Shown here: positions 25,601-36,960 of the stretch, in pieces
How positions within the stretch are numbered: the stretch's first letter is position 1
Layout of the letters: the number at the start of each line of letters is the position of its first letter
Notes under the pieces: model-generated
What the model saw: the letters and a program-made list of their open reading frames with translations, nothing else
Database searches by the model: none
Told to the model about the DNA's origin: nothing
Position numbers and translations under genes: made by a program
Assembly: GCF_000189635.1 (NCBI RefSeq)
Contig: NW_002475963.1
Location: 124,001-188,000, forward strand
Length of the DNA: 64,000 nucleotides
Origin: Tetrahymena thermophila SB210
Lineage: Eukaryota; Ciliophora; Oligohymenophorea; Hymenostomatida; Tetrahymenidae
Reading direction: 5' to 3'

Positions 25601-25700
25601 ACCTTAGCCCAATCAACTTAAGTTTTTAAATCCCCTATAAATATTATGCTGTGCATTACCACTAGTTTTTAAAATTGAATTATTGTGATTAGGTTAAGGT
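25601..25700. ncRNA. Candidate structured RNA: 15-bp stem closing a 70-nt loop
   Basis: ACCTTAGCCCAATCA (25601-25615) is complementary to TGATTAGGTTAAGGT (25686-25700) over 15 positions, with one G-U pair and one C-A mismatch; eight pairs next to each other include several G/C. The enclosed 70 nt contains a CCCC run and a GCATTACCACTAG segment, also unusually G/C-rich. No open frame crosses it. It could be a small RNA gene or the inverted ends of a very short mobile element. No known RNA family was recognised: the telomerase template motif CAACCCCAA is absent, and no tRNA signatures are present. Confidence 0.35.
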
Positions 25701-26549
25701 CTAACTTCAATTATTTAGATAATATTATTTTCTTCTAATGTGATCTAATCCCTAAATTATTTCATATTATGAAAAAAAGAAATATATCTAAAGCTAATAA
25801 AGCGGAATCAAGAAAATCCTTTGTTTTCATATAAATCTTCGATGCTATAAAAATCCTAAATTGATTATTTTTAAAAATTATTATTAACTTAAAAAATAGA
25901 ATGATTGCCTTTAAATTATTAAAAAATAAATAAATTATAGATAAAATTAACTTAAAAAAAATAATATAAATAAATTAAAAAATAAAATAAATAAAACTAA
26001 ATTAATCATACAAAATTAAAAGAAAATAAATAAAAAATAAACAAATTAAATAAATAAATAAACAAAATGAAATAAAATAAAATTATAAGGAGAAAATTAA
26101 AATATTACTAAAAAATGTATTACATAAAATAAATAAAATATATAAACTCATTATTTTTATTTTCTCAAAGCAAAAATGAATAAATATAAACTTGTTATTT
26201 TTATTTTCTCATAATAAATATATATATTTCAACAGAAAAATGAATCAAACTATATGTTTAATATGGAGTTTATGTTTATTTTTATGGAGTTTGCTTATTT
26301 TTGTTTAAAAAATAGGAATTAATTTCAAAATATTTAAAATAGCAGTTTAGATTTATCGAAAAGAATTTAGGTCTACTTGTTTGTTTTTTTTAGTTTTGAT
26401 AAATTTTTTAATTTAGGATTGAGAAAATTCTCATAGAAATCAAATTCAGATTATTAATATTTTAAGTCAATCAAAAGTATATCAAGTTAAAAATAGAACA
26501 TAATTGTTAATCTTTATAAGATACAAAATAAATAGACATTCAAAATAAA

Positions 26550-29500
26550 ATGATAAACCCTTTAAAAGATATAGCATAATGTAAGAAAGGACTAGGCATC
26601 TAGTTGAAAAAAAAATTCTCAAGATTAGGAAAGCATGAAAAAATGATTTAATAGAACCAAAAGGTTTTAGATTATACTCAAAATCCTATTATTAAGGCAA
26701 ATATTGAAGATGCTAGAACATAGTTTAAGCGTGATAATAAGGTTGATGGTATTAAGTTGCTTTCTGAAGCAGCGGAAAGGTCAAGCAAGGAAGTAAAATT
26801 TGGCTAGGAACTTAGGATTGATAAAAAGAAAATTAATAAGGAAGTAAAAAAGTTTGCAAATAAATCTATTGATAAATCTCTTGAAGATTCATATTCATAT
26901 TTAGTAGATAATGACTACCTTTAAATGAATTTATCAAAAATAGAAGAAAACAAAAGATTAATTTAGGAGCTCAAAGAATTTAAAAAGCTATATTTTGAAA
27001 AAAAGGAGATATAAAGATTGTTAAAATAATAAGAAAGAAAGCCCGAAAATTATTTACCCCATTCACTAATAGGCTAAGAGGACATTAATAATTCCTAGCG
27101 CTTTCTTGCTTATTAGGAAAGTAGCAAAAATCTTAAAAATTAGAGGATATAAAATATGATTGAAGGAGGTTCAAAAGAAAATAGAAAACTGTCCTTATTA
27201 ATATCAAGTGGATTATTGGATACATCAAAAAATATAAAATAAATTATTGCAACATCTACTGAGCTTCTCATTTAAGATATGAAAAAAAATCCAGAAAAGT
27301 TCAATACAAATTAATAAAGCTTATATGAAGAAGTAGTAATTGATCAGTAAGAAAATTAGCAAGATTAATATGAATAAAATGAAAATTAAGAAAATAATGA
27401 AGCGACAAATCCAGATAATTTAATTGTCAATTATAATGTTCAAGGACCTTAAAAGGATGTTTAAGTGATGGGGAATTAAAATGACAAACAGCAGATTATT
27501 GAAAAATATGGTGAAAAAATTTCTTAAATGGGATTCGATATTACACTTGATGAATTGAATTTTGTTAATTTTGATACTTTGGCTCTGTTTTTTGACGAGT
27601 TTGTAAACAGCACTCCTGATGAAAAGATGAAGACTTTGAGTAAAATATAAGTTATTGATAGCTTAAGGTCATATGAAAACTATTTATTTGACAAATATAG
27701 AAACCACGATATCAGTTTGAGGGTAAAGGGATAGCTTGAATTCAAGCACCTAACTGAGAAAGAAAATTTGAATTACATAAAATACTATATAAAGAAGCCA
27801 TCAGAACTATTTTTGATGATTTAAAATATACCTGAATAAAGCATAATGCCAAGCATAGTCTCATAGGCAGTTAGTAAGATAGCATCTTTTAGGTTTTAGT
27901 CAAAAGAAAATTACTTAGCAGTTATTAGTAATTATAATTACAGAGCTTTGTTAAGAAGATGCGTTAATTCATGCAGTTAAATGTCAGATTAAGAATTTGT
28001 TGATATGGTTTGGTCATTAGGAAAAATACATAAAGATGAGCATGGTATTGTGTATGAAAAGCTTTTTAATAAACTTATGGAAGTTACCACAGAATAATTA
28101 AATGTAAATTATTATTTTTCAGTTAATTTTTAAAAATATGTTTTCAACTTAAATATATAGATTTTTTGTCATTCATCCACACATTAATTTAAAACCTTAT
28201 TTTTGTTTATTTTTTTAAACTAACCCAAACATATCTAATAATTATTTCATTTTTTATGATTACAAAGTCAGTTCATAATTATTATAAAGAATTTATTTAT
28301 TCCGTTTTTTTGTAAACGGATATTTTCCCTATTTGCTATTGTTAATTCATTATACTGAACCAAAACAGGAATAAGAATTAACACATTAAAGTTTTTGATA
28401 TAAAATATTTGACTATACCACCCTAATAATGGTTAGGTCAATTCCAATTATTTTAATCGTAAAAAATGGTTAGCTCTCAAGTATTTTAGATGAATTAAAA
28501 GTATTTAATATTAAAAAAATTTAAAATAATGAAAAAATAAACTAATGTAAAGAGACTAATTATTTTTAGGTATTAATTAATTAATTTAAAGTAAAAAGCG
28601 AGATATTATTTTTTGTATTTTTTGAAATTAATTAATTCTATTAGCATTTACTATTAAAATTTTTTATTAGTTTTGGATTTAATAAATTAGTAACTATAAT
28701 AATTAGTTTCTTGTTTGATTCTAAATTTAGGATATTCTTTTCATTTGCTTGAATTGCTTTTAAAAATACTATTTTTTAGAGTTTTTATAATTTTTTCAAA
28801 TTTAATAAATTTTTCTTAAAATATTTGCTATAATATTTTCGATCAAGTAATCATTTTGAATAACAATCAATTTTTGTATTTTTAAAAAAAATAATTACCT
28901 TATCCACTAGGCTAGAAGATTTCTTTTTTTGATAAATTATAAACTAAAAGTTTATGAGCATATTTTTATAAAAAAGCCTTATTTTTATTATAAATAAATA
29001 TTAATAAGAAACTAATTACTTTTTCATCATAGGAGATTTTACATAAATAATTTATAACATAAAAACAATGATAACAATTAAGTAAGTAAGTAATTAATTT
29101 TAATTTGGCTTATAGAAAGATTGTTCATTCATATATTATATTTTATAATAATACTAAAAGCTTTTTATAATTTTTATATATATTTAAAAAGAGACGTTTT
29201 CTTATCAAATCTTATTAAAAATTATAAGTTTCTAACTGAAAATAAGCTGCATCCATTTTAAAAAATACAAATTATTAAATTTAATCGAGAGCTTACATTT
29301 TTTCAAAGAAATATAAAAGAAAATTAGTAAGCTGAAAATATTTATTTACTTTTCTATTAAAATTTAAATAGTAAAGAATGAGTTAAATACCATTGAAAGA
29401 TATTAGCTTTCTCAGTAGAGGTTATTTGAAATTGCATCACTTAGCATTGAATTAAGATATGAACTCTAATCTATTAAATTAAATCTAATAAAGACTTGAG

Positions 29501-31183
29501 AATAGAGAAGGAGAATAGCTTACAATTTTTGCGATTTAAGGATTAATGCTGTATTTAAGCTTTTTGAATACAAAACAAAGTTAAGAAATCATACTAAATT
29601 TCCTTTTACCACTCTTGCAGAAAGAGGAAATAATTACGTAGCTAGATGATATGAGTTTATCAGAAATATGCTCAAGCTTAGCATGCATTAGTACTTCAAA
29701 CGGAAAAGAAATTTAAATTTACCTAGATTTAATAACACCATAGATAAAAAAAATATCTAAAAAGCTATAAACAGATACAATTAGTGATTTAATGATCATA
29801 GCTAGCGCAAGCAATTATTAAAGTAAGGAGTTATTCTAAGAACTTAAAAAACGAACTATTTTTAATTTCCGTGAATAAAAATAGTGCAGCGAAATTTCAA
29901 TATCAAAAATATTAGTTTCGTTTGCATAATTTGATGTAGTGAAATCTTTATAAAATCACGTTGACAATAAAGAGAGCTCGAATACAAATTTAACAGATAA
30001 TCTATTATTGTTTAGCTATTTCCCGACTCTTGTATTTCATCAATAATCACCTTAATATATATTTTACAATAAGCTTTCGAAAGAAATATACCAAGTTAAG
30101 GATAAAATGTCCTAAAAATGGATATCGATGAGCTTGTTTGGTATTGCATCAGCTCAATACAAGAATGTTGAATTTATTGATGAATGCGTTAACAAAATTT
30201 TGTAAAATTAAGATAGTCTTGATGAAAATATCAAGCAAAATCCTATTTCTAATACAAATTTAAATGAATTAGCGATGACATTATTCTGCTATTCCAACAT
30301 GAAGAGATCAAATGAATGGTCTAGAAAAATGATAGAAAGAATTCGTAATTTGTTCATGTAAAATAAATTTAAGAAAGCTACTCCTATTGCATGGGCTTAA
30401 TTTTTCAATACTTTGAGCAATACCAACTAAGAAAATGAACTAGACGAAGTCGAACAACAATTTGCAGAAGTTGTCTACTTTGATAAAATCCAACCACATA
30501 TTAGATATTTTACACAGAATATGATAATTTCTTTGCTTTTCAGCTTATCAAGGTTAAAAGTAGACAAAGATATATTATTTGAACTTGCCCAGCTTGTTTA
30601 ATTTAGTAAGCTTAGCAACTTCTAGCTCTACATCCTTAACATAGCCCTCTAGCTAGGGAATTTAAAGAATTTAGAAAATATACCAGACATATCAACTTCA
30701 TCCGCTTAACCAAGAATCAAAGAAGTAGAGCTTTATATAAAAGACATACTCGCATAAAAATTAGATTTTTATGGAAATCAAAGATTTAATTACAAACAAG
30801 TTATTAATCAAGTTAAGTAAATTCTTGTTGAGATTACAAATAATAAAAATATAGAAGGAAAAGAAGCGAAGCTAGTTCTAGAGAACTTTTTTGATGATAA
30901 TTTAAATTTAATGATTGATTTCTATCTGCCAAAGGAGAAAAAAGCAATTTTTGTGTACACATATGATAACTGTTTGATGTAGGAGCACACTGACACTAGT
31001 TCAATAAGTGACAACTCTCTTTCAGGATTGTTCTAAGCAAAAGAAAAGATTCTCAAAGAAAATGGTATTTCAGTATCTTATATATTCATTCATGAATTTA
31101 ATAAAATTGGACTAGATTCCTCAATAGAAAACGAAAAGCTGCTTAAAAAAAAATATGTGGAAAAATTATTAAGCAAATAATGA
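26550..31183 (+). CDS. RAP-domain protein, probably one gene with a 1.27-kb intron
   Basis: Exon 1 (26550-28103, 518 codons) and exon 2 (29372-31183, 603 codons plus TGA) join in phase 0 across AAT|GTAAAT and AAATAG|TAA, giving about 1121 residues. Residues 1-300 are charged and helical. From about 350 the protein has degenerate helical repeats of the FASTK/OPR kind: 'YRALLRRCVNSCSQMSDQEF', 'VDMVWSLGKIH', 'YLKLHHLAL', 'LTIFAIQGLMLYLSF', 'WISMSLFGIASAQYKNVEF', 'LAMTLFCYSNMKR'. The last ~90 residues match a RAP domain: 'MIDFYLPKEKKAIFVYTYD' followed by 'AKEKILKENGISVSYIFIHEF'. RAP proteins bind RNA and usually act in mitochondria on transcripts or rRNA. A mitochondrial role is inferred. The alternative is two adjacent genes, the second starting at the ATG at 29378, where an in-frame TGA lies 45 bases upstream. 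Confidence 0.75.
28104..29371 (+). other. Presumed 1268-nt intron (or intergenic spacer) in the RAP gene
   Basis: GT...AG bounded and A/T-rich, with in-frame stops in all sense frames beyond the first ~50 codons. It is about twenty times longer than the 45-75 nt introns typical of this window. A 7-bp hairpin (TCCGTTT 28301-28307, AAACGGA 28314-28320) is the only structure noted. If the two flanking frames are separate genes this is simply intergenic. Confidence 0.5.
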
Positions 31184-34100
31184 AATATTAAAAATAATTA
31201 ATAAAGAAAAAACCCGATCAGCGGTTTAGAATTTAAAACCAAATCCAGTCAAAGTAAAAACAATTTGTTAGACTATAACGTAAAATGCTTACTTACAACA
31301 TGATTGGATTATTTCACATGATTTTATAATCTTAAGATTTTATAAGGGGTTAGAAAAAATTTGTACTTTATGCTTATTTAAATATTATTAATACTCTTCT
31401 TAATATTTATTATTAAGGGGTAACTAAATTGTCTTTACTTATTTTTTCGTTATTTCACTAGCGGAGATAATTATATATATTTTTATATTGAATAAATAGT
31501 TGTTTTAATAATCAATTCTCCCTCCACACCAAATCAAAGAAAAATGTTGAAAGTGTAATTAATATTAATTTTCTAAAGCATTGTGCGTGTTTGTAATTTA
31601 TCGAACAAAATATCATTTTTTGAAATTTTGAAAATTCTTTAAATTTATTAGAATTCTGATGCTTTTTGTTACAGTTTAATTTTTTGATTTAAAATAAGCA
31701 CTTTAAATATTAATTTTGAGTAAACAACATTAAAAATTGTTATTTTTAATATTTCTGTTGTTGAAATTAAGAGGAAATACTTTAATTTTCATTATTTTTT
31801 TTATGGGTGATTTTAGCATTTTAATTTTAGTACTATTTTTTGAAAATCTTTGATTTTGTGGTAAAAGTCTTAAAAATTAATTATTTAAAAAATGATATTT
31901 TAAAAATAATAATTTATTTTTTAAATAGTAATAGCTTTTTTGTAAAGAAATTAAAGCAAACAGGGGTAAGCATACAATCAGCCAACATAATTAAGAATTT
32001 CTCTCAAATAACATTTATAAGTATTAAATTCTGCTATGTGTAAGTCTAAGAATGAATTTCAAAGACTTTTTTTGCTTAGTAATATAAATTTTAGTTTACA
32101 AATTCAGTAATTAAATAATAGAAAACTCAATTAAACGACGCGCTTCTATGAACACAAAAATCATAAACTTAATACATGAATATTAAACCTTTTTAAGATT
32201 TTATTTAATAAATTACAATTTAGAAACATAAGACTTACACTGAATATTGAGTGTAAATTACTAATTAAAAGGAGAATTTATTTTTTTAAAGTTTTTTCAC
32301 TAAGTTTTCTATTTTAATAAATTTATTATTACTATAAAGTTTACAAAGTGCAAAATGTATTTACATTAATTATACAACATATGAGTGTAATTCGAAATTT
32401 AATAATTTATTTACACTATAATAATTTTCCAGAAATAAATTTTCAAACATCTCTTTTTATTTTTTTCTACTTTAATAGTTTGTTAATATAAATTATTTGA
32501 TTACCAGATTGTTTGTTCTTTTCAAAGTAATGACTAGCATTCTTTATAGTAGGTTATTAATAATATAAACGAAAACAATTTATATATGTACCTGCTTAAT
32601 ATATTTAGCCTCTAAAATTTTTTGATATAAAAATATATATTTGTATCTATAGAAATAAATTTGAAAGAGAGAGAGAACTATCTTATTAAGTAAGTTAATA
32701 TTTATTAAAAGCAAGAAAAACAAATGAAAAATATTTAAACTTTGTTTGTGATATTAGTTAGGTAAGTATTAACAATAAGTAATACCTACCTTATTTAGAA
32801 TAGAAAAGTTAATTAAATACCTCACTTATATTTTACATTTAAATTAAGAATGAAGAAAATCAAAATTAAAGTAACTTCATTTAGGTACTAGTCAAATACT
32901 TTTATAGCATAAATCAAACAATACTGTAGATAGATACAAGTGAATTCAAATTAATTTCTTTCTAACAAATTAAAAAATAGTACTAATCATCTTATAGTTA
33001 TTAGTTCATTTAAAAATTTATTTTCTAAACTAGACTTAATTGTATTATAAAAATTAAAGAATAAGAAGACTTACAAATATTTAAAACCTCGAATGATTAT
33101 AGCAAACTTAAATGAATTGTATGTAATTCTTATAAAATTAGATTATTTGACAGAGATTATAATAATTAATTCCACTCAAATATCTTTATTTATTAATTAA
33201 ATGACTAATTTTCTTCAAGAAGTCTCAATTTATTTCAATTTTCTAATTTTATTTAATAAAGATATTAAAATCGTACGAAAAGTCTATGAAGAATATTAGG
33301 TTATATGTACAAAAGGAAAACATTTATATATATTTAGACTAATTTATTTATCGAACATTTTTTTACATTACTTAGTTAATTAATTTTTTTTAGCTCAAAT
33401 AAAAAAAGTGCTTATTTAATTTGCCAAATATTTAAAGTTAATAAAATAATTAATTTTTGATTGTTTTACAATTTTATCTCCTTTTCTTTCTTAAATTTCA
33501 CCTTAAAAATGAATAAAGGAAAATAAAATTTTTGTGAAAAAAAAAAAGCGAAATTCACATTTAAAAAATAAACGCATTTACTATTTAGAGATTTTTCATG
33601 TTTTTCTGATGTTTTTGATTCAAAGATGATTTGAAATTTCAGAAGCTTAAAAGAGAAAACTAAAATATAATTTGATTTATAGGAGTCTACTTTTTGCTTC
33701 TTTTTATTTGATCAATTAATTACATACTAAAATTAAAATCCTTTTGCTGTTTAGGTCCTATCTTAATTAATAATCATTGCATAAAGGATATGTATTATAT
33801 TTATTATGATTTTAATATTTGTGGCTATAAAGCTAATTTAATCCAATAAAAATTCAGGCTTATAATTTTACTATTTTTGAGTAGTCCAGCGCAATAAATT
33901 TTATACAAGTTTCCATCTAATAAAATAATCCATTAGCTCATGATAATTGCTTGAATAAGGTATATTTTTCATCTTTCCTATTTTCATGATTATCTTTACA
34001 CTCACTTAAACCAAATTTTTTTGTTACTGATTTTAGAATTGAATGATTACGATTGTGATAATTATTAAGAATATTAACAAAATTATATATTTTTTGATCT

Positions 34101-35091
34101 ACTTATAAGTGTAGAGATAGAGAGAATAAAAAATTTATTATTTTTATGAATTACGAGTATTAAAATTGAAGTTGGGGTACTGTATTTTTTTGCATAGTTT
34201 ACTTGGTGAAATTAAAATGAAAGATTATGTGTTTGCTTTAAGAATTTACAATTGCTTTTACATAGGAAATAATGAGTGTTTGTTTTTTGATGTGTAATTT
34301 TATCGAAAACGTATTCAAATTCAAAGAGTATTTGGTAATTTAGTATTTTGGAAAATTGCAATTATTGAGTTCGAAATGATTTTAGTACACAAGTAATTGT
34401 TTGAGGGAATATAGAAATAGTGGATTATAATTATTATTATTATAATTCTTGTTTATTAATTTTTATTATAACTTTACTCGTTTTATATAGAAGAAGAGTT
34501 ATTTAATTTTATATATAAAAAAATTACGTCTATAGAGTATTAGGAAAAAATATATGGTCAGCCGACTGCATTTATAATTATTTAGTAATACGAATAAGAT
34601 GATTTTTAGGAAATATCTTGACAAGATTAAAAGTCTTCTTTGTTTTATATTAATTCTGCGCATTTCTGATAAAAAGAAACAATACCCCATCCAAAATTTT
34701 TTTTGTTTTGTGAACAAGCAATTTTTAAGGAAAAATAGATAGAAAATTATACAAAAAATCTAATTAAAAGTTAGAAACTTTCTAAATCAAATTCATTTCT
34801 AGATAATAAAAAAAAACTAGCTATTTATTAAATTATTGATTTCCTCTCTCAGCAGTATTTGTTTCGAAGAATAATTAAAATCCATATAATTAAATTTTAT
34901 AAGAAAAAATATTAAATACAAAAAGAAAGAAATAACTAAATAACTAACAAACTAAACTTTAGTATCTTTCATTACCAAAAACAAATTAATTTATTTGATT
35001 GCTTGTATTAGGCAAATAAATTGATAAGAAATAAATATCATTCTTAAATACATATTAACTAACTCCTTATTGCTAAGCAATTTAATATAAA
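31184..35091. other. Long spacer, 3.9 kb
   Basis: Apart from a structured patch near 31210-31350 (separate entry) this stretch shows only A/T-rich sequence, an AGAG tract near 32666-32678 and short simple repeats. Chance open frames exist (for example 34217-34621, 134 codons with one hydrophobic run) but lack any family signature. Confidence 0.6.
31210..31350. ncRNA. Candidate structured RNA downstream of the RAP gene
   Basis: Three structures lie close together. AAACC/GGTTT (31210-31214, 31223-31227) forms a small hairpin with a G/C-rich loop. AATCCAGTC (31242-31250) pairs with GATTGGATT (31302-31310) over nine positions with one G-U pair. A perfect 12-bp palindrome, AATCTTAAGATT, sits at 31328-31339. 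The second stem is followed six bases later by ACA, which recalls an H/ACA tail, but the 5' hairpin is too small for a normal H/ACA RNA. It may instead be a 3'-end structure of the RAP transcript. Confidence 0.3.
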
Positions 35092-35631
35092 ATGGGATGC
35101 CACAGTGGAAAATGCTCTTCTGTTTCTTCTTAAGATAAATTGATTTTGTAAGAACCTATTTCATTTGGTCGTGGGCTTATCAACCAATTAGTGAATATCG
35201 AGATACAAATTGAATAGTTGAGAAGCCAAATGTACAAGGAAAATGATATAGAGTATGAAAAAAGCGAATTTATTATTTCTTTTGATTTTGATTACAATAC
35301 AATTCACCAAAAATCTTACAAGCGCTAAATTAATTCAAATTCATACATAGAAAGAATGAATTAAATTAAATAAGAATTCGTTTAAATGATCCCTTCACTC
35401 GCTGCTTATACTTCAGCATTAAAAAAGAAGCAATATAAACATGCTCAACAAATGTAAATTGAAGAGATCTGCGATAAAATTAAATACAAATACACTGAAG
35501 TTTGCTCATACTTAAATTGCAAGAGATCGAGCAAAACCTCTATTTAATCTAAAGAAGTTACCTCTCCTATGCACTCCTCTGATACTATTCAGACTGAAAA
35601 TGAAGTCTTTAGCAAAAGACAATGCAAATGA
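35092..35631 (+). CDS. Small MGC-start protein, possibly membrane-anchored by acylation
   Basis: An intronless frame of 179 codons with clearly higher G+C than its flanks. It begins 'MGCHSGKCSSVSSQ': a glycine at position 2 followed by Cys3 and Cys8 is the pattern for N-myristoylation plus palmitoylation. The middle (about residues 30-75) is amphipathic and acidic ('IQIEQLRSQMYKENDIEYE'). Residues 95-150 form a basic helical segment ('IKQEFVQMIPSLAAYTSALK'). The tail is Ser/Thr-rich and ends '...SKRQCK'. No catalytic domain was recognised. The acylation is predicted, not shown. The coding call rests on composition, the strong start and codon use. Confidence 0.7.
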
Positions 35632-36960
35632 AGCAAAATAAAATGAAATCTTAAATTTAATCCATTTGGATTAAGTTAAATCGCAAACCAAACTGCATTT
35701 CTTATAATTTTTATATCAATTAATAAAAAGTAATCCTATCCTTTCTTTTTCTCTCACAAACAAACAAACCAACATCAACCTTGCATCATTAAAAACAATT
35801 GCATCATAATAATTAATCATATAACATCAATTATATTAGTAATTATAGCCATCAAATTAATCATCACTAGTAATTAACCAATACCATTAATATTCAATTT
35901 TCATCTTAATTTATAATTTTTTCTCAACAACTGCTTATGTCCTAATCACCTTATTTATTAATTAAATTTAATGACGCTTGCTCGTTTTATAAACTCATCA
36001 ATATCTGAGAGCAGTGATGTCACTTTTGTGTTAATAACTCAAAAACCAAACTACAATAATCATAAAATAAAATAATAAAAATCAAAGTGTAAATATACAA
36101 TTAATAACTAGAAGTCATAAGTGAATAATATTTCGCAAAGTAAATCACTCCAATGATACATTTAAAAATAAATACATAATATTAATCTAATTCAATATTT
36201 TCTAAACAAGTTAATAACATACAAACAGATCATACATAAAAAGCAACTAATTAATTAATTAACAACAAACAAACAAATCAACAAAGAAAAACAATTTTTA
36301 AAAAATGTAAATTTATAAATTTGGCTAAATTAACATAGTAACAAAATCATTTCTCATTCAACTTTAATCTATAAAAAAATTTTCTTTTTACTTATTCCTT
36401 ATAACATTTAGTAGTATTGCATATTTGATGTATTGTAAATAGTACTCTATTCCTTCCAAAATTCACTTAATTTTTGCCCACTATATCAATTTACTTTCTC
36501 ATTCTTTTACTTTACACTGTTTAAACAATTCACAAAAACGCGTGTTTTTTAATTATTAATTAAATTAATATTACAATTCACGTCTGATTCAACATTCTAC
36601 CTCCAACCTAAATTAAAACCCCTAACAAAACTTATTTCAAGCTTAAACGCTTTCTCATTTACTGTCTATTTTATTTTTAAATATTTTGATGTATTTAAAA
36701 AAATCCTCTAAATTAATACTTTGCGGACTCATTACAAATTTCTAAAGTAAATAAGGAAACAATAATACTCAGATTATGAAAAATTAAAAATAATAATAAA
36801 TCTGCATCATCTCTATTCGATATTAATTATTCATTCTCATCAAACTAAAGAAATAGATAAAAGGCCTAAATTATTTATTTATTTATTTATTTTAAACTTT
36901 ACTTGTTTATTAGGCTTATAACTATTTACAAAAAATCATACTGCTAATCCTGTTTTGACT
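35632..36960 (+). other. C-rich, G-poor stretch downstream of the MGC gene
   Basis: For about 1.3 kb the plus strand has roughly three times as many C as G (for example 36481-36660 and 35701-35820), unlike the balanced spacers elsewhere. One result is a 217-codon run without TGA from an ATG at 36305, which is therefore weak evidence of coding. A small nested stem (TGAC/GTCA and TGCTC/GAGCA) lies near 35972-36022. It may be a long 3' UTR or a non-coding transcript. Confidence 0.5.

Larger units (their letters stand above)
24582..26549. other. Long spacer with two inverted repeats
   Basis: Mostly A/T runs (AAATAAA-rich at 24500-24730 and 25900-26150). Two structures stand out: an 8-bp stem at 25098-25105/25130-25137 and a 15-bp stem at 25601-25615/25686-25700, listed separately. 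A G6 run at about 25412-25417 is exceptional in this composition. No coding frame is supported. Confidence 0.6.

Noticed and set aside
34217-34621. 134-codon plus-strand frame with one hydrophobic stretch, and an overlapping minus-strand frame at 34499-34717
   Set aside because: With TGA as the only stop, frames of this length are common by chance in A/T-rich DNA. The minus-strand frame begins at TTG, not ATG. No family motif.
36305-36957. 217-codon TGA-free frame
   Set aside because: The region is poor in G on this strand, which removes TGA codons; no protein-like composition or motif.
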